NCBI RefSeq assembly: GCF_000328685.1
Contig: NC_019974.1
Coordinates: 1,541,001 to 1,605,000, forward strand
From: Natronococcus occultus SP4
Lineage (GTDB): Archaea; Halobacteriota; Halobacteria; Halobacteriales; Natrialbaceae
Direction of reading: 5' to 3'
Length of the DNA stretch: 64,000 nt
Numbering within the stretch: position 1 is the first letter of the stretch; each line of letters opens with the position of its first letter. The position numbers and the translations under genes were made by a program. Shown here in pieces: positions 14,720 to 22,111 of the stretch. The notes under the pieces were generated by a model. The model was not told the origin of the DNA, did not search any database, and was given only the letters and a program-made list of their open reading frames with translations.

Positions 14720-15358
14720 CTAGTGGTCGTCGTCGTGATCGTGATCGTCGTCGTGATCGTGGTCGTCGTCGTGATCGTGTGCGTCACCCTCGGCGTGGTT
14801 CTCCTCCGGATCGAAGTCCTCGACGACTTCGACCTCGAGCTCCGGGGAATCCCAGTCGGAGTGGTCGTCGTGCCAGACCTGGAGGACGATCTCGGTGATC
14901 CCTTCATCGTCGCCGGTTAGCTCGACGTGGTCGCCGTGGGACTCGATCTCGACGTTCTCCTCGGCACCCTCGACGACCTCGGCCTCGAGCTGGTACTCCT
15001 CGTCCTCGCCGAAGACGATCTCTTCGCCGTCGGCGTCCTCGGCGTGGGCTTCGACCGCGATGGCGTCCTCGAGGGGGACGTACAGCGGACCGTGATCCCA
15101 GTGGTCGTCGTGGACGTACGCGAGCTGTTCCTCCGACTCGTGGTCGAAGAGCTCGAACTCCTGGACGTCCATGTGGTGGTCGTCATCGTGATCATCGTCG
15201 TGGTCGTCGTGATCGTCGTCGCCGTCATCCGCATCTGCCTCGTCGTCCTCGTCGTCCTCGCCGTTGTCGCCGACACAGCCCGCAAGTCCGAGTGCCGCGA
15301 GGGAACCGGACGCTGCGAGCAGCTTCCGACGGGTCGAACGCGTTGAGTCCATCGTCAT
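14720..15358 (-). CDS. His/Asp-rich secreted lipoprotein with ZnuA-insert-like domain (copy 2)
   Basis: This 212-residue protein has an Arg-rich N-terminus (STRSTRRKLLAASG) and lipobox LAGC at about residue 28, then a linker of Asp and His (residues 36-62). A domain of about 115 residues beginning VQEFELFDHESEEQLAY follows, and then a C-terminal tail in which His-Asp-His-Asp-Asp-Asp units repeat (residues 188-212). The domain aligns along its length with the segment inserted in the neighbouring ZnuA: HDDHW (83-87), YVPLEDAI, HAEDADGEE, HGDHVEL (141-147), VEVVEDF. No named family is recognised. The tail and conserved His residues point to an extracellular zinc-binding or zinc-buffering role beside the importer. 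An ATG two codons later is an alternative start. Confidence 0.85.
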   Translation of the reverse strand: MTMDSTRSTRRKLLAASGSLAALGLAGCVGDNGEDDEDDEADADDGDDDHDDHDDDHDDDHHMDVQEFELFDHESEEQLAYVHDDHWDHGPLYVPLEDAIAVEAHAEDADGEEIVFGEDEEYQLEAEVVEGAEENVEIESHGDHVELTGDDEGITEIVLQVWHDDHSDWDSPELEVEVVEDFDPEENHAEGDAHDHDDDHDHDDDHDHDDDH

Positions 15359-15384
15359 TGTTAGGTAGCGTGTGTAGAGTGAGA

Positions 15385-15399
15385 TTGATTAGTAATCAA
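15385..15399. promoter_or_regulatory. 15-bp palindrome upstream of His-rich lipoprotein gene
   Basis: TTGATTAGTAATCAA is a perfect inverted repeat around a central G, 27 nt upstream of the copy-2 ATG. A wider inverted pair, GTTAGGT at 15360-15366 and ACCTAAC at 15399-15405, flanks it. The position between promoter and start suits a repressor site, plausibly for a zinc-responsive regulator; the regulator is not encoded in view. Confidence 0.45.
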
Positions 15400-15453
15400 C
15401 CTAACGATCTTGTTAATGTCGCCACGCGGAGCGAGGGGGCTTGGCAGGACGGA

Positions 15454-15517
15454 GTTCGAAGCGAGCGCGGTTCGAAGCGAGCGCGGTTCGGAACGAGCGC
15501 GGTTCGGAACGAACGAA
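15454..15517. repeat. Tandem 16-bp repeat (about four units)
   Basis: Units GTTCGAAGCGAGCGCG at 15454 and 15470, then GTTCGGAACGAGCGCG at 15486 and a diverged fourth unit from 15502. The repeat is intergenic, with no dyad or coding signal of its own. Confidence 0.7.
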
Positions 15518-15701
15518 GTGAGTGAGAACCGCGACTGCGAGCGCGGAACGAACGTGACGCGTGAGTGGACGAAGTGAGTGAGAACCGCGGAACGCGAACG
15601 AAACTATCCGTGTGACCAGTGTACAAACAGTTGCAGTTGGGACGAGACTCGCGGCCCGATCGCACAGCCGTTACAGGTGAACCGACTCGGGGGCAAGCCG
15701 T

Positions 15702-16193
15702 TCAGCGGGTCCCGGTATCGCGGTGATTCGCCGCGTCCTCGAAGTCGTCGACGACCTCGACGGCGAGTTCGGGCGAATCCCAGCCGAATCGGTCGCCGTC
15801 CCACAGCTCCGCGACGATCCTCGTCTCGCCCGTCGCGCGCCCGATCAGATCGAGACGGTCCTCGCGAGGCTCGATCGCGACGGGGTCGTCTCCGTCCTCG
15901 GCTGGAACCGCGCCGAGGCGGTACGGCTCGTCCCCGCCGAGCGCGAGCTCGCCGTCGGCGTCCTCGGCGCGGGCGCCGACCGAGAGCGTCCCCTCGAGCG
16001 GAACGAGCAACGGGCCACCCTCCCAGCGGTCGTCTGCGACCGTCGCGAGCGAATCGCCCGTCTCGGGATCGACGAGCTCGAACGACTCGACCGCGACGTG
16101 TTCCTCGTCGCCGCCGAAACAGCCCGCGAGCCCGAGCATCGTAAGCGAGCCCGACGCCGCGAGCACCGTCCGACGGGTCCGCTTAGTCGTCAT
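15702..16193 (-). CDS. Lipoprotein with ZnuA-insert-like domain lacking the histidines (copy 3)
   Basis: This 163-residue exported lipoprotein has a twin-Arg-like start (TKRTRRTVLAASG) and lipobox LAGC at about residue 25. It is followed directly by the same domain found in copy 2 and inside ZnuA: VESFELVDPETGDSLATV, GGPLLVPLEGTLSVGARAEDADGEL, WDSPELAVEVVDDFED. The presumed metal ligands are gone: HDDHW has become ADDRW (53-57) and GDHVEL has become EDRLDL (111-116), and there is no His-rich tail. It therefore looks like a paralogue that kept the fold but not metal binding. It is the first gene of the same-strand series leading into the zinc transporter. Function unknown. Confidence 0.82.
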   Translation of the reverse strand: MTTKRTRRTVLAASGSLTMLGLAGCFGGDEEHVAVESFELVDPETGDSLATVADDRWEGGPLLVPLEGTLSVGARAEDADGELALGGDEPYRLGAVPAEDGDDPVAIEPREDRLDLIGRATGETRIVAELWDGDRFGWDSPELAVEVVDDFEDAANHRDTGTR

Positions 16194-16327
16194 CCGCAGT
16201 GTCCCGGCGCGGGCGATCGAGGAGACGAGCGGCTCGTGACGGGTTCGAATACATTACAGAAATCATGAACGTCGAGGACGCAAATGCTTTCGGGTACGGC
16301 GACGCCGACCGCTGGGGGACCGATCGA

Positions 16328-16804
16328 TCAGTCCGCAACGGGCGCCGGTTCGGCGTCGGCGAGCCGGCGCAGTCGCTCGGGGTCGATCGGGAAGACCGCC
16401 GTCGGCGTCCCCGCGGCCGCCCAGACGGTGTCGAACTCGAGCAGCGTCTCGTCGACGACGACGGGAACCCGGGTGTCGTGACAGAACGGCGGGACGCCGC
16501 CGATCGACCAGCCCAGCGTCCCTTTGATCCGCTCGGGGTCGGCCATCTCGACGTCCTCGGCAGGAACGCCGAAGACGGCGCCGAGCGCGTCCTCGTCGAC
16601 TCGGTTCGCGCCGCTGGTGACCGAAACTACGAGGGAGCCGTCGACGTCGAACGCCAGCGAGCTGGCGATCTGTGCGACGTCACAGCCGACGGCGTCGGCG
16701 GCGTCGGCCGCGGTCTTGGTACCTTCGGGAAACTCCTCGACGTCGGGATCGAGCCCGTACTCCTCGCGGGCCCGTTCGGCGAACGTCGCTGCGCGTGGAT
16801 GCAT
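16328..16804 (-). CDS. YbaK/EbsC-family aminoacyl-tRNA deacylase-like protein
   Basis: About 158 residues from the ATG at 16804 (HPRAATFAERAREEYGLDPD); a longer frame adds nine residues from upstream without support. It has the YbaK/ProX fold signatures KTAADAADAVGCDVAQIASSLAF, TSGANRVDEDALGAVFG and KGTLGWSIGGVPPFCHDT, and VVVDETLLEFDTVWAAAGTPTAVF near the end. Members of this family hydrolyse mischarged tRNAs such as Cys-tRNA-Pro or Ala-tRNA-Pro in the cytoplasm. The conserved lysine is present. The amino acid specificity is not clear. Confidence 0.9.
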   Translation of the reverse strand: MHPRAATFAERAREEYGLDPDVEEFPEGTKTAADAADAVGCDVAQIASSLAFDVDGSLVVSVTSGANRVDEDALGAVFGVPAEDVEMADPERIKGTLGWSIGGVPPFCHDTRVPVVVDETLLEFDTVWAAAGTPTAVFPIDPERLRRLADAEPAPVAD

Positions 16805-16849
16805 GCGACACGCCACCGCGACCGCAACCAAAAAATCGTCGAGTGGCGT

Positions 16850-17260
16850 CTACTCGAGCGAGACGTCCACCTCGACGCCGTCGAGACGCCGGTAGGCGGG
16901 AACCGGATCGCGAACGACCTCGAAGGCGTCGAGTCGGATCACGAGGCGGCCGGGATCGACCGTCGCCCGAAGGACCGGTCCCCGGCTAGTGACGGTGACG
17001 TACGGCGGGGCGGGGACCGGACTGGCCCGCAGCTCACAGTCGGCAGCCTCGACGACGTCGGCGAGCAACGCCGCGAGTTCCTCGAGCAGGTTGGCCTCCT
17101 CGAGGCTTCTCCCTAGCGGGGCGACGACCCGGTCCGGGTTCGTCGTCCGGGACGTATCCCAGGGCTCGGCGACTCGATCGGCGCAGTCGTCGACCCCATG
17201 GACGACGGGCTGCCACTCGGCCTGGATCCGTCGTCGAGCCGCCCTGACTGGGTGGGACAC
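16850..17260 (-). CDS. Conserved haloarchaeal hypothetical protein
   Basis: This 136-residue protein matches no family I recognise. It has a basic N-terminal part (SHPVRAARRRIQAEWQPVVHGVDDCADRVAEPW), a leucine-rich helix (RSLEEANLLEELAALLADVVEAADCEL), and a C-terminal set of beta-strands (PPYVTVTSRGPVLRATVDPGRLVIRLDAFEVV). The composition and codon use are those of a real gene. No signal peptide or membrane segment is seen. It lies between the YbaK-like gene and the BrkB-like gene, all on the minus strand with short gaps. Confidence 0.7.
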   Translation of the reverse strand: MSHPVRAARRRIQAEWQPVVHGVDDCADRVAEPWDTSRTTNPDRVVAPLGRSLEEANLLEELAALLADVVEAADCELRASPVPAPPYVTVTSRGPVLRATVDPGRLVIRLDAFEVVRDPVPAYRRLDGVEVDVSLE

Positions 17261-17307
17261 GAGCCGGACTGCTACGGGCTCGTACTAAGCTCTCACGACT
17301 TCCGGCG

Positions 17308-18417
17308 CTACCGCTCGCGGATCGTTCCGATCCGCAGCGTCTCGATCCGGGAGGCGGCCTCGTGGAGCGCCTGTTTCCACTCGGGTTCGTCGCGGATCTC
17401 CAGCTCCGACTGCAGCCGTTCGGTCTCCGCCTCGAGCGCTCGGACCCGCTCCTCGAGCTCGCCGGTCCGGTCCTCGAGGCGGTATCGTCGGCTCCGATGG
17501 GCCTCGAGGTCCTGGCGGAGCTTGTTTCGCTCCCGCCGCAGCTCCCCGATCTGCTGGCGGAGCTGATCGTTCGTCCGGCGGCTCCGGTCGAGCCGCCGTT
17601 GCTGGACGGTCGCCTCGTCGTCGTCCTCGAGCGAGACCCGCCCCGATCGCGTCGCGTTGACGACGGCGCCGACGAGCAGGATCATCCCGCCGAAGTACAG
17701 CCAGGTGAGCAACAGGAGAATCGCGCCGATCGCCCCCGCCGACTCGGAGTCGGCTGCCAGCGAGACGTACACCTGGAACAACGACTGCAGCGCGGTCCAG
17801 CCGACCGCGGCGACGGCGACGCCGGGAAGGATCTCGCGGACGGAGACGTCGATCTCGGGGAAGAAGTAGTACATCGGAAGAAACGCGATCGAGAGGCCAA
17901 CGATCAACAGGAGCGGGTTCAGCAGTCCGAGAAACGGGACGTCGGGCAGGACCGCAAACGCGATCGTCGCCCCCGACGCCGCGACTAGCGCGAGCGTGAT
18001 CGCACCGAGGACGATGATCCCGTCCCGAACCTCACCGAGCAGGGAGCTCTCGCCGGTGGTGCCGTAGATCTCTGAGAACGCGGTGTCGATCCCGCGGAAG
18101 ATCTTCAGCGACCCCCAGACGAGCGTGACGAGCCCGATGATCGAGGCGCCAGCGGTTGCGGGCGACTCGGTGAGGGCGTCCTCGAGCATGATCTGTCCGC
18201 TTTCGGGGAGGACGCCTTCGGTCGTCGCGGCGACGTCGGCCGCGAGCTGTTCGTCGCCGAGCAGCGAGACGAGAAAGAACAGGAGGACGAGCAGCGGGAT
18301 CAACGAGATAAACGCGTGGTACGCGATGCTCGCAGCCATAAACGGGACGTTCTTTTCCTGAATCCCGTCGACGACCGATCGTCCGAACGAGACGGCGCCG
18401 CTGGCGTCGGTTGACAT
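17308..18417 (-). CDS. YihY/BrkB-family membrane protein with coiled-coil tail
   Basis: This 369-residue protein has about six membrane segments over residues 25-260 and the YihY/BrkB hallmark motifs: NVPFMAASIAYHAFISLIPLLVLLFF near the N-terminus, a FRGIDTAFSEIYG segment and WTALQSLFQVYVSLA. From residue about 270 it continues as a hydrophilic coiled coil (RTNDQLRQQIGELRRERNKLRQDLEA ... LEERVRALEAETERLQSELEI), which is cytoplasmic by inference. The bacterial family was once called ribonuclease BN, but it is a membrane protein of unknown transport or structural role. It stands alone with its own promoter region upstream. Confidence 0.88.
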   Translation of the reverse strand: MSTDASGAVSFGRSVVDGIQEKNVPFMAASIAYHAFISLIPLLVLLFFLVSLLGDEQLAADVAATTEGVLPESGQIMLEDALTESPATAGASIIGLVTLVWGSLKIFRGIDTAFSEIYGTTGESSLLGEVRDGIIVLGAITLALVAASGATIAFAVLPDVPFLGLLNPLLLIVGLSIAFLPMYYFFPEIDVSVREILPGVAVAAVGWTALQSLFQVYVSLAADSESAGAIGAILLLLTWLYFGGMILLVGAVVNATRSGRVSLEDDDEATVQQRRLDRSRRTNDQLRQQIGELRRERNKLRQDLEAHRSRRYRLEDRTGELEERVRALEAETERLQSELEIRDEPEWKQALHEAASRIETLRIGTIRER

Positions 18418-18574
18418 GTGCTACAGAACGCTCACGGAGACCAATAGATAATCGGCTTGCAGCGCCGAGCTAGGGCGACGACGCGGGTCGTCGGGAGTCC
18501 CGACACCCGGCAGGATTGCTCCGAGGGGAAAATATCTTTCTCAATACGGAAAAATGGTTTTTTCATGGGGAACC

Positions 18575-18580
18575 TTTAAG
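18575..18580 (+). promoter_or_regulatory. TATA box of dpsA
   Basis: TTTAAG is preceded by the purine-rich GGGGAACC and lies about 26 nt upstream of the predicted start of transcription near 18602, just ahead of the ATG at 18608. The transcript would have almost no leader. Sequence just upstream (AAAAATGGTTTTTTCATG) is AT-rich and may hold an iron-dependent regulator site; no exact palindrome. Confidence 0.6.
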
Positions 18581-18607
18581 AGCGATGCGGTCGTACGTTA
18601 GAGTACG

Positions 18608-19153
18608 ATGAGCACCCAGAAGACCGTTCGCCAGCAGGCAGACGTCGTCGAGGAGAACGAGCTCCGGCTCGAACAGGAGAAAGCGGAGCAGGTCGTCGAG
18701 GCGCTGAACACCGAGCTGGCCAACGCGTACGTACTGTACCACCAGCTCAAGAAACACCACTGGGTCGTCGAGGGCGCGGAGTTCCTCCCGCTCCACAAGT
18801 TCCTCGAAGAAGCCTACGAACACGTCGAGGAGGGCGCCGACGTGATCGCCGAGCGCGCACAGGCGCTGGGCGGCGTCCCCGTCTCCGGACCGTCGAACCA
18901 CGAGGAGCGTGCGACCGTCGAGTTCGAAGGCGAGGACGTCTACGACGTGCGCACAATGTTCCAGAACGACCTCGAGATGTACGGCGACATCATCGAGTCG
19001 ATGCGCGACACCATCGAGCTCGCGGACAACCTCGGCGACTACGCGACCGCCGAGATCCTCCGTGAGATCCTCGTAACCCTGGAAGAAGACGGCCACCACT
19101 TCGAGCACTACCTCGAGGACGACACGCTGGTGCTCGAAGAGGCGACGAAGTAA
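18608..19153 (+). CDS. dpsA: DNA-protecting ferritin-like protein DpsA
   Basis: This 181-residue member of the Dps/ferritin superfamily is close to the halobacterial DpsA in length and sequence: LNTELANAYVLYHQLKKHHWVVEGAEFLPLHKFLEEAYEHVEEGADVIAERAQALGG. The inter-subunit ferroxidase ligands typical of Dps, His in HHWVVEG and Asp/Glu in the EAYEHVEEGAD helix, are present. It assembles as a dodecameric shell that oxidises and stores iron with peroxide, protecting DNA. It is monocistronic, with its own TATA box at 18575. Confidence 0.95.
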   Translation: MSTQKTVRQQADVVEENELRLEQEKAEQVVEALNTELANAYVLYHQLKKHHWVVEGAEFLPLHKFLEEAYEHVEEGADVIAERAQALGGVPVSGPSNHEERATVEFEGEDVYDVRTMFQNDLEMYGDIIESMRDTIELADNLGDYATAEILREILVTLEEDGHHFEHYLEDDTLVLEEATK

Positions 19154-19220
19154 CGCCACGCCGGCTCCCGACGACGGATCGAGCGGTTCGAGAACGAATT
19201 TTTCCGGCGTTCCGAACGAG

Positions 19221-19226
19221 GTTAAG
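19221..19226 (+). promoter_or_regulatory. TATA-like box of NRDE gene (leaderless)
   Basis: GTTAAG after CGAACGAG lies about 27 nt before the GTG at 19251, so transcription would begin at or next to the start codon. This supports the GTG start. Confidence 0.5.
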
Positions 19227-19250
19227 GGCCCCGCGTTCCTATCCTCGCCC

Positions 19251-20015
19251 GTGTGTACGCTGACACTCGCCTGGCAGGTCTTCGAGGACGCCCCCGTAGC
19301 AGTCGCCGCCAACCGCGACGAGTCCCTCGAGCGCGAGTCGGTGCCACCGGGCGTCTACCGCGAGGAGCCACGGATCGTCGCACCCCGGGACGCGGAAGCC
19401 GGCGGCACCTGGATCGGGTACAACGAACACGGCGTTTTCGCCGGTGTCACGAACCGCTGGGGAACCCCCGAGCTCGCCGGCGACCGCTCCCGCGGACTGC
19501 TCGTGGCCGACGTCCTGGAGGCCCGTTCGGCCCGCGAGGCAGCCGAAATCGTCGCCGAGGAGACCGCGGCTCGAGAGTACGACGGGTTCTACCTCGTGAT
19601 CGCCGACGAGCGCGACGCCGTCTGTCTGCAGTGGAACGGCGCGCTCGAACGGACGACCCCGGAGCCGGGGGTCCACGTCGTGGTCAACGTCCCGGTCGAC
19701 GACGCCGACCGACTGCCGCCCGGACGGATCGACGCCGCCCGCGAGCAGGCTGCAAACGCCCGCCGGGTGCGGGCCGAGCTGGCCCCCGACTGCGACGAGG
19801 ACGTCGACGGCTGGCTCGAGCGAGCGGGCGACGTCCTCGGGACTCACGAGTACGGCGTCTGCGTTCACGGCGACGGCTACGGCACGAAGTCCTCGTCGCT
19901 GATCGCACTCGGTGACCGCCCACGGTACGCGTTCGCGCCAGGGCCGCCCTGCGAGACGGCCTACGAACCGGTCACCGTCCCCGACTGGGATGACGACCGC
20001 GAAGGGCACATTTAA
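19251..20015 (+). CDS. NRDE-family (TANGO2-like) protein
   Basis: This 254-residue protein begins with an N-terminal nucleophile-type MCTLTLAWQ, with Cys2 as the possible catalytic residue, and the family-defining ANRDESLERES at residues 19-29. It then has GGTWIGYNEHGVFAGVTNRW and GLLVADVL. The family (also called TANGO2 or DUF833) is widespread. It is proposed to act on amide bonds or in haem/lipid handling, but the substrate is unknown. The GTG start is supported by the TATA-like box 27 nt upstream and by Cys immediately after the initiator residue. It is followed at once by the promoter of an HTH gene. Confidence 0.9.
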   Translation: MCTLTLAWQVFEDAPVAVAANRDESLERESVPPGVYREEPRIVAPRDAEAGGTWIGYNEHGVFAGVTNRWGTPELAGDRSRGLLVADVLEARSAREAAEIVAEETAAREYDGFYLVIADERDAVCLQWNGALERTTPEPGVHVVVNVPVDDADRLPPGRIDAAREQAANARRVRAELAPDCDEDVDGWLERAGDVLGTHEYGVCVHGDGYGTKSSSLIALGDRPRYAFAPGPPCETAYEPVTVPDWDDDREGHI

Positions 20016-20016
20016 G
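20011..20016 (+). promoter_or_regulatory. TATA box preceding the leader ORF and HTH gene
   Basis: TTTAAG at the very end of the NRDE gene. About 25-27 nt downstream lies the ATG at 20041, so the transcript would start at that ATG rather than at the HTH start codon 44 nt later. Confidence 0.55.
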
Positions 20017-20040
20017 CGGCTCGCTCCACCTGATACTGGT

Positions 20041-20088
20041 ATGCACGCACTTGCGCCCGTAGCGTCGAGTACGGGGTGGTCGCAGTGA
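20041..20088 (+). CDS. 15-aa leader ORF overlapping the HTH gene start
   Basis: A leaderless ATG placed at the expected transcription start opens MHALAPVASSTGWSQ and ends with TGA at 20086-20088, overlapping the GTG of the HTH gene as GTGA. The arrangement would couple translation of the regulator to passage through a short peptide ORF. Peptide sequence itself has no recognised function. Confidence 0.4.
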   Translation: MHALAPVASSTGWSQ

Positions 20089-20435
20089 GCGTCTCCGAGA
20101 CCGAAGCCGAGCTCAGCGAGGACGAGCGGGCCGGCCTCGAGCTCGTCCGTGAGACCGGCGGCATCCACCAGAGCGACTTCTGGAAGGAGCTCGACGTCTC
20201 CTCCAGGAAGGGGAGTCGAATCGTCGAGTCGTTAGTCGAAAAGGGGCTGGTCGACCGTGAGGATACGATCTACAACGGGCACAACACCTACTACATTACG
20301 CCGATCGCCCGTGACCTGGATTTTACCCTGCTGATGGCGGGCGACATGCTCTCGCCGTTTATCGGCGAGGACGAGGTCGATCCAAACAGCGACGCCTTCT
20401 CGCAGTGGATCATGAACCTCGCCTACGAGGAGTGA
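20085..20435 (+). CDS. Winged-helix (MarR/Lrp-like HTH) transcriptional regulator
   Basis: About 116 residues from the GTG at 20085; a GTG at 20076 would add three residues. The N-terminal half is a winged helix: LSEDERAGLELVRETGGIHQSDFWKELDVSSRKGSRIVESLVEKGLVDREDTIYNGHNTYYITP. A conserved C-terminal segment follows (RDLDFTLLMAGDMLSPFIGEDEVDP...FSQWIMNLAYEE) that is characteristic of a haloarchaeal family of small regulators. It should bind DNA as a dimer; target genes are not indicated by the context. Its start codon overlaps the stop of the 15-codon leader ORF, which I used to choose this start. Confidence 0.85.
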   Translation: MSVSETEAELSEDERAGLELVRETGGIHQSDFWKELDVSSRKGSRIVESLVEKGLVDREDTIYNGHNTYYITPIARDLDFTLLMAGDMLSPFIGEDEVDPNSDAFSQWIMNLAYEE

Positions 20436-20567
20436 GCTAGCCCGGGCGGCGTCGCTTGCTCGCCGCCGCGCTCGGTCGGTAGCTCGAACAGCCGTCGCTA
20501 CCGCTTCTGGTCGTCGGCGATTCGGGCTCGGAAACACACACCGGCGGTCGAAAAAACGTGCGTCGGC

Positions 20568-21836
20568 CTACTCGAGCGCGCTTGCAGCCCGAATCAGTCG
20601 CTCCTCGCCGAAGGCCGGACCGATCAGCTGGAGCCCCACCGGGAGCCCGTCGGTCTCGCCGGCCGGCACCGAGATCGCCGGCAGATCGGCGAGGTTGACC
20701 GGGACGGTGTTTGCGTCCGCGGGGTACATCTGCAGCGGGTCCTCGAGGCTCTCTCCCTGCTCGAACGGCGGCACCGGCATCGTCGGCGAGGCCAGCACGT
20801 CTGCGTCCTCGAGGGCCTCGTCGAAGTCCTGTTTGACCCAGGCGCGGGCGTCCTGGGCCTTCTTGTAGTACTTGTCGTGATACCCCGCCGAGAGCGCGTA
20901 CGTACCGAGCAGGATCCGTCGCTTGACTTCGTCGCCGAACCCTTCCTTCCGCGCCTCCGCGAAGGTCTCGTTCCAGTTGCCCTCGCTATCGACGTCGTGA
21001 CCGTACCGCACTCCGTCGAACCGGGCGAGATTCGAAGACGCCTCCGACATCGCGATCACGTAGTAGGCCTCGACGGCGTGTTCGACGGAGGGCAGCGAAA
21101 CCTCGTGGTACTCCGCGCCCTGGGCCTCGAGGTCGGCAATCGCGTCCCAGAACGTCTCGACGACGTCCTCGTCGGCACCCTCGAGCAGTTCGGTCGGGAC
21201 GCCGATCGAGAGTCCGTCGACGTCGCCAGTCGCGGCGTCGGCGTAGCTCGCGTCGTCGCCCTCGTCCCGCGTGGTCGCGTCCCGGTCGTCGCTACCTGCG
21301 ATGACGTCGAGCAGCCGGGCGGCGTCCGAGACGGTTTCGCCGAACGGGCCGATCTGTTCCAGACTGTTGCCGTAGGCGACCAGGCCGTACCGCGAGACCA
21401 GCCCGTAGGTCGGCTTGATCCCGACGACGCCACAGAAGGCGGCCGGACAGCGAATCGATCCGCCGGTGTCGGAGCCAAGCGCGAGATCCGCCTCGTCGGC
21501 GGCGACGGCGGCCGCCGAGCCCCCCGAGGAGCCACCCGGGACGCGGCCCGGTGCGGCGGGGTTGTCCGTCGGTCCGAAGTACGACGTTTCGGTGGTCGAC
21601 CCCATTCCGAACTCGTCCATGTTGGCCTTGCCGACGATCGTCGCCCCCGCCTCCTTGAGCCGCGAGATCACGGTCGCGTCGTAGGGCGGAACGTACTCCT
21701 CGAGCATCCGGGAGCCACAGGTCGTCCGGACGCCCGCGGTGGAGATGTTGTCCTTGACGGCGACGGTCGTGCCCGAAAGCGGACCCTCGTCGTCGCCCTC
21801 GATGCGTTCCTCGGTGATGAAGACGTTCTCGCTCAT
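20568..21836 (-). CDS. gatA: Glutamyl-tRNA(Gln)/aspartyl-tRNA(Asn) amidotransferase subunit A
   Basis: This 422-residue amidase-signature enzyme has the Ser-cisSer-Lys machinery visible: Lys in TTVAVKDNIST near residue 28, the glycine/serine-rich PGGSSGGSAAAVAADEADLALGSDTGGSIRCPAAFCG, and KPTYGLVSRYGLVAYGNSLEQIGP. It releases ammonia from glutamine for transamidation of Glu-tRNA(Gln) or Asp-tRNA(Asn), together with GatB and GatC. It is slightly shorter than bacterial GatA, as usual in haloarchaea. The start overlaps the gatC stop by 4 nt. gatB is not in the window. Confidence 0.95.
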   Translation of the reverse strand: MSENVFITEERIEGDDEGPLSGTTVAVKDNISTAGVRTTCGSRMLEEYVPPYDATVISRLKEAGATIVGKANMDEFGMGSTTETSYFGPTDNPAAPGRVPGGSSGGSAAAVAADEADLALGSDTGGSIRCPAAFCGVVGIKPTYGLVSRYGLVAYGNSLEQIGPFGETVSDAARLLDVIAGSDDRDATTRDEGDDASYADAATGDVDGLSIGVPTELLEGADEDVVETFWDAIADLEAQGAEYHEVSLPSVEHAVEAYYVIAMSEASSNLARFDGVRYGHDVDSEGNWNETFAEARKEGFGDEVKRRILLGTYALSAGYHDKYYKKAQDARAWVKQDFDEALEDADVLASPTMPVPPFEQGESLEDPLQMYPADANTVPVNLADLPAISVPAGETDGLPVGLQLIGPAFGEERLIRAASALE

Positions 21837-22111
21837 GAGACGTTCGGCCCCTTGAAGTAGCCGTCCTCGGTTTCGGGCGCGTTCCGCAGCGCCGCGTCCC
21901 GGTCCAGCGAGTCCCGTTCCTCGTCGGGTCGCATCACGTTCGTGAGGTCGGCCTCACGGTCGACCTCGGGCACCTCGTCGAGGGTCTCGAAGTACTCGAG
22001 GACGTCCGCGAACTGTCGGGTGAACTGGTCGACCTCCGCGTCGGTCAGGTCGACGCGAGCCAGCTCCGCGACGTGGCGGACCTCCTCGGCACTGACGGCG
22101 TCGTCGCTCAT
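21833..22111 (-). CDS. gatC: Glutamyl-tRNA(Gln)/aspartyl-tRNA(Asn) amidotransferase subunit C
   Basis: This 92-residue protein starts at the ATG at 22111, with typical GatC sequence: SAEEVRHVAELARVDLTDAEVDQFTRQFADVLEYFETLDEVPEVD, then the C-terminal LRNAPETEDGYFKGPNV. GatC wraps GatA and stabilises the GatCAB complex. A longer open frame upstream has no homology and overlaps the divergent TFB promoter, so it was rejected. A TATA-like TCTTAC about 25 nt upstream of the ATG suggests a leaderless message. It is the first gene of the gatCA operon. Confidence 0.93.
   Translation of the reverse strand: MSDDAVSAEEVRHVAELARVDLTDAEVDQFTRQFADVLEYFETLDEVPEVDREADLTNVMRPDEERDSLDRDAALRNAPETEDGYFKGPNVS

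Larger units (their letters stand above)
15359..15701. other. Intergenic region with short GC-rich repeats between the two lipoprotein genes
   Basis: This 343-bp region contains no convincing gene. It holds the palindrome at 15385-15399 near the copy-2 start, four tandem 16-bp units at 15454-15517, and two copies of ACGAAGTGAGTGAGAACCGCG around 15513 and 15571. Such simple GCGAGCGAAG-like repeats are common between haloarchaeal genes. Confidence 0.6.

Noticed and set aside
14521-14907. N-terminal extension of the ZnuA frame
   Set aside because: It is Thr-rich antisense-like sequence that runs over the preceding lipoprotein gene; the ATG at 14520 gives a clear lipoprotein signal.
15454-15590. 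GCGAGCG/GAAGTGAG repeats as an origin or regulatory array
   Set aside because: Such short repeats are scattered throughout haloarchaeal intergenic DNA and show no origin-type ORB element or Orc1/Cdc6 gene nearby.
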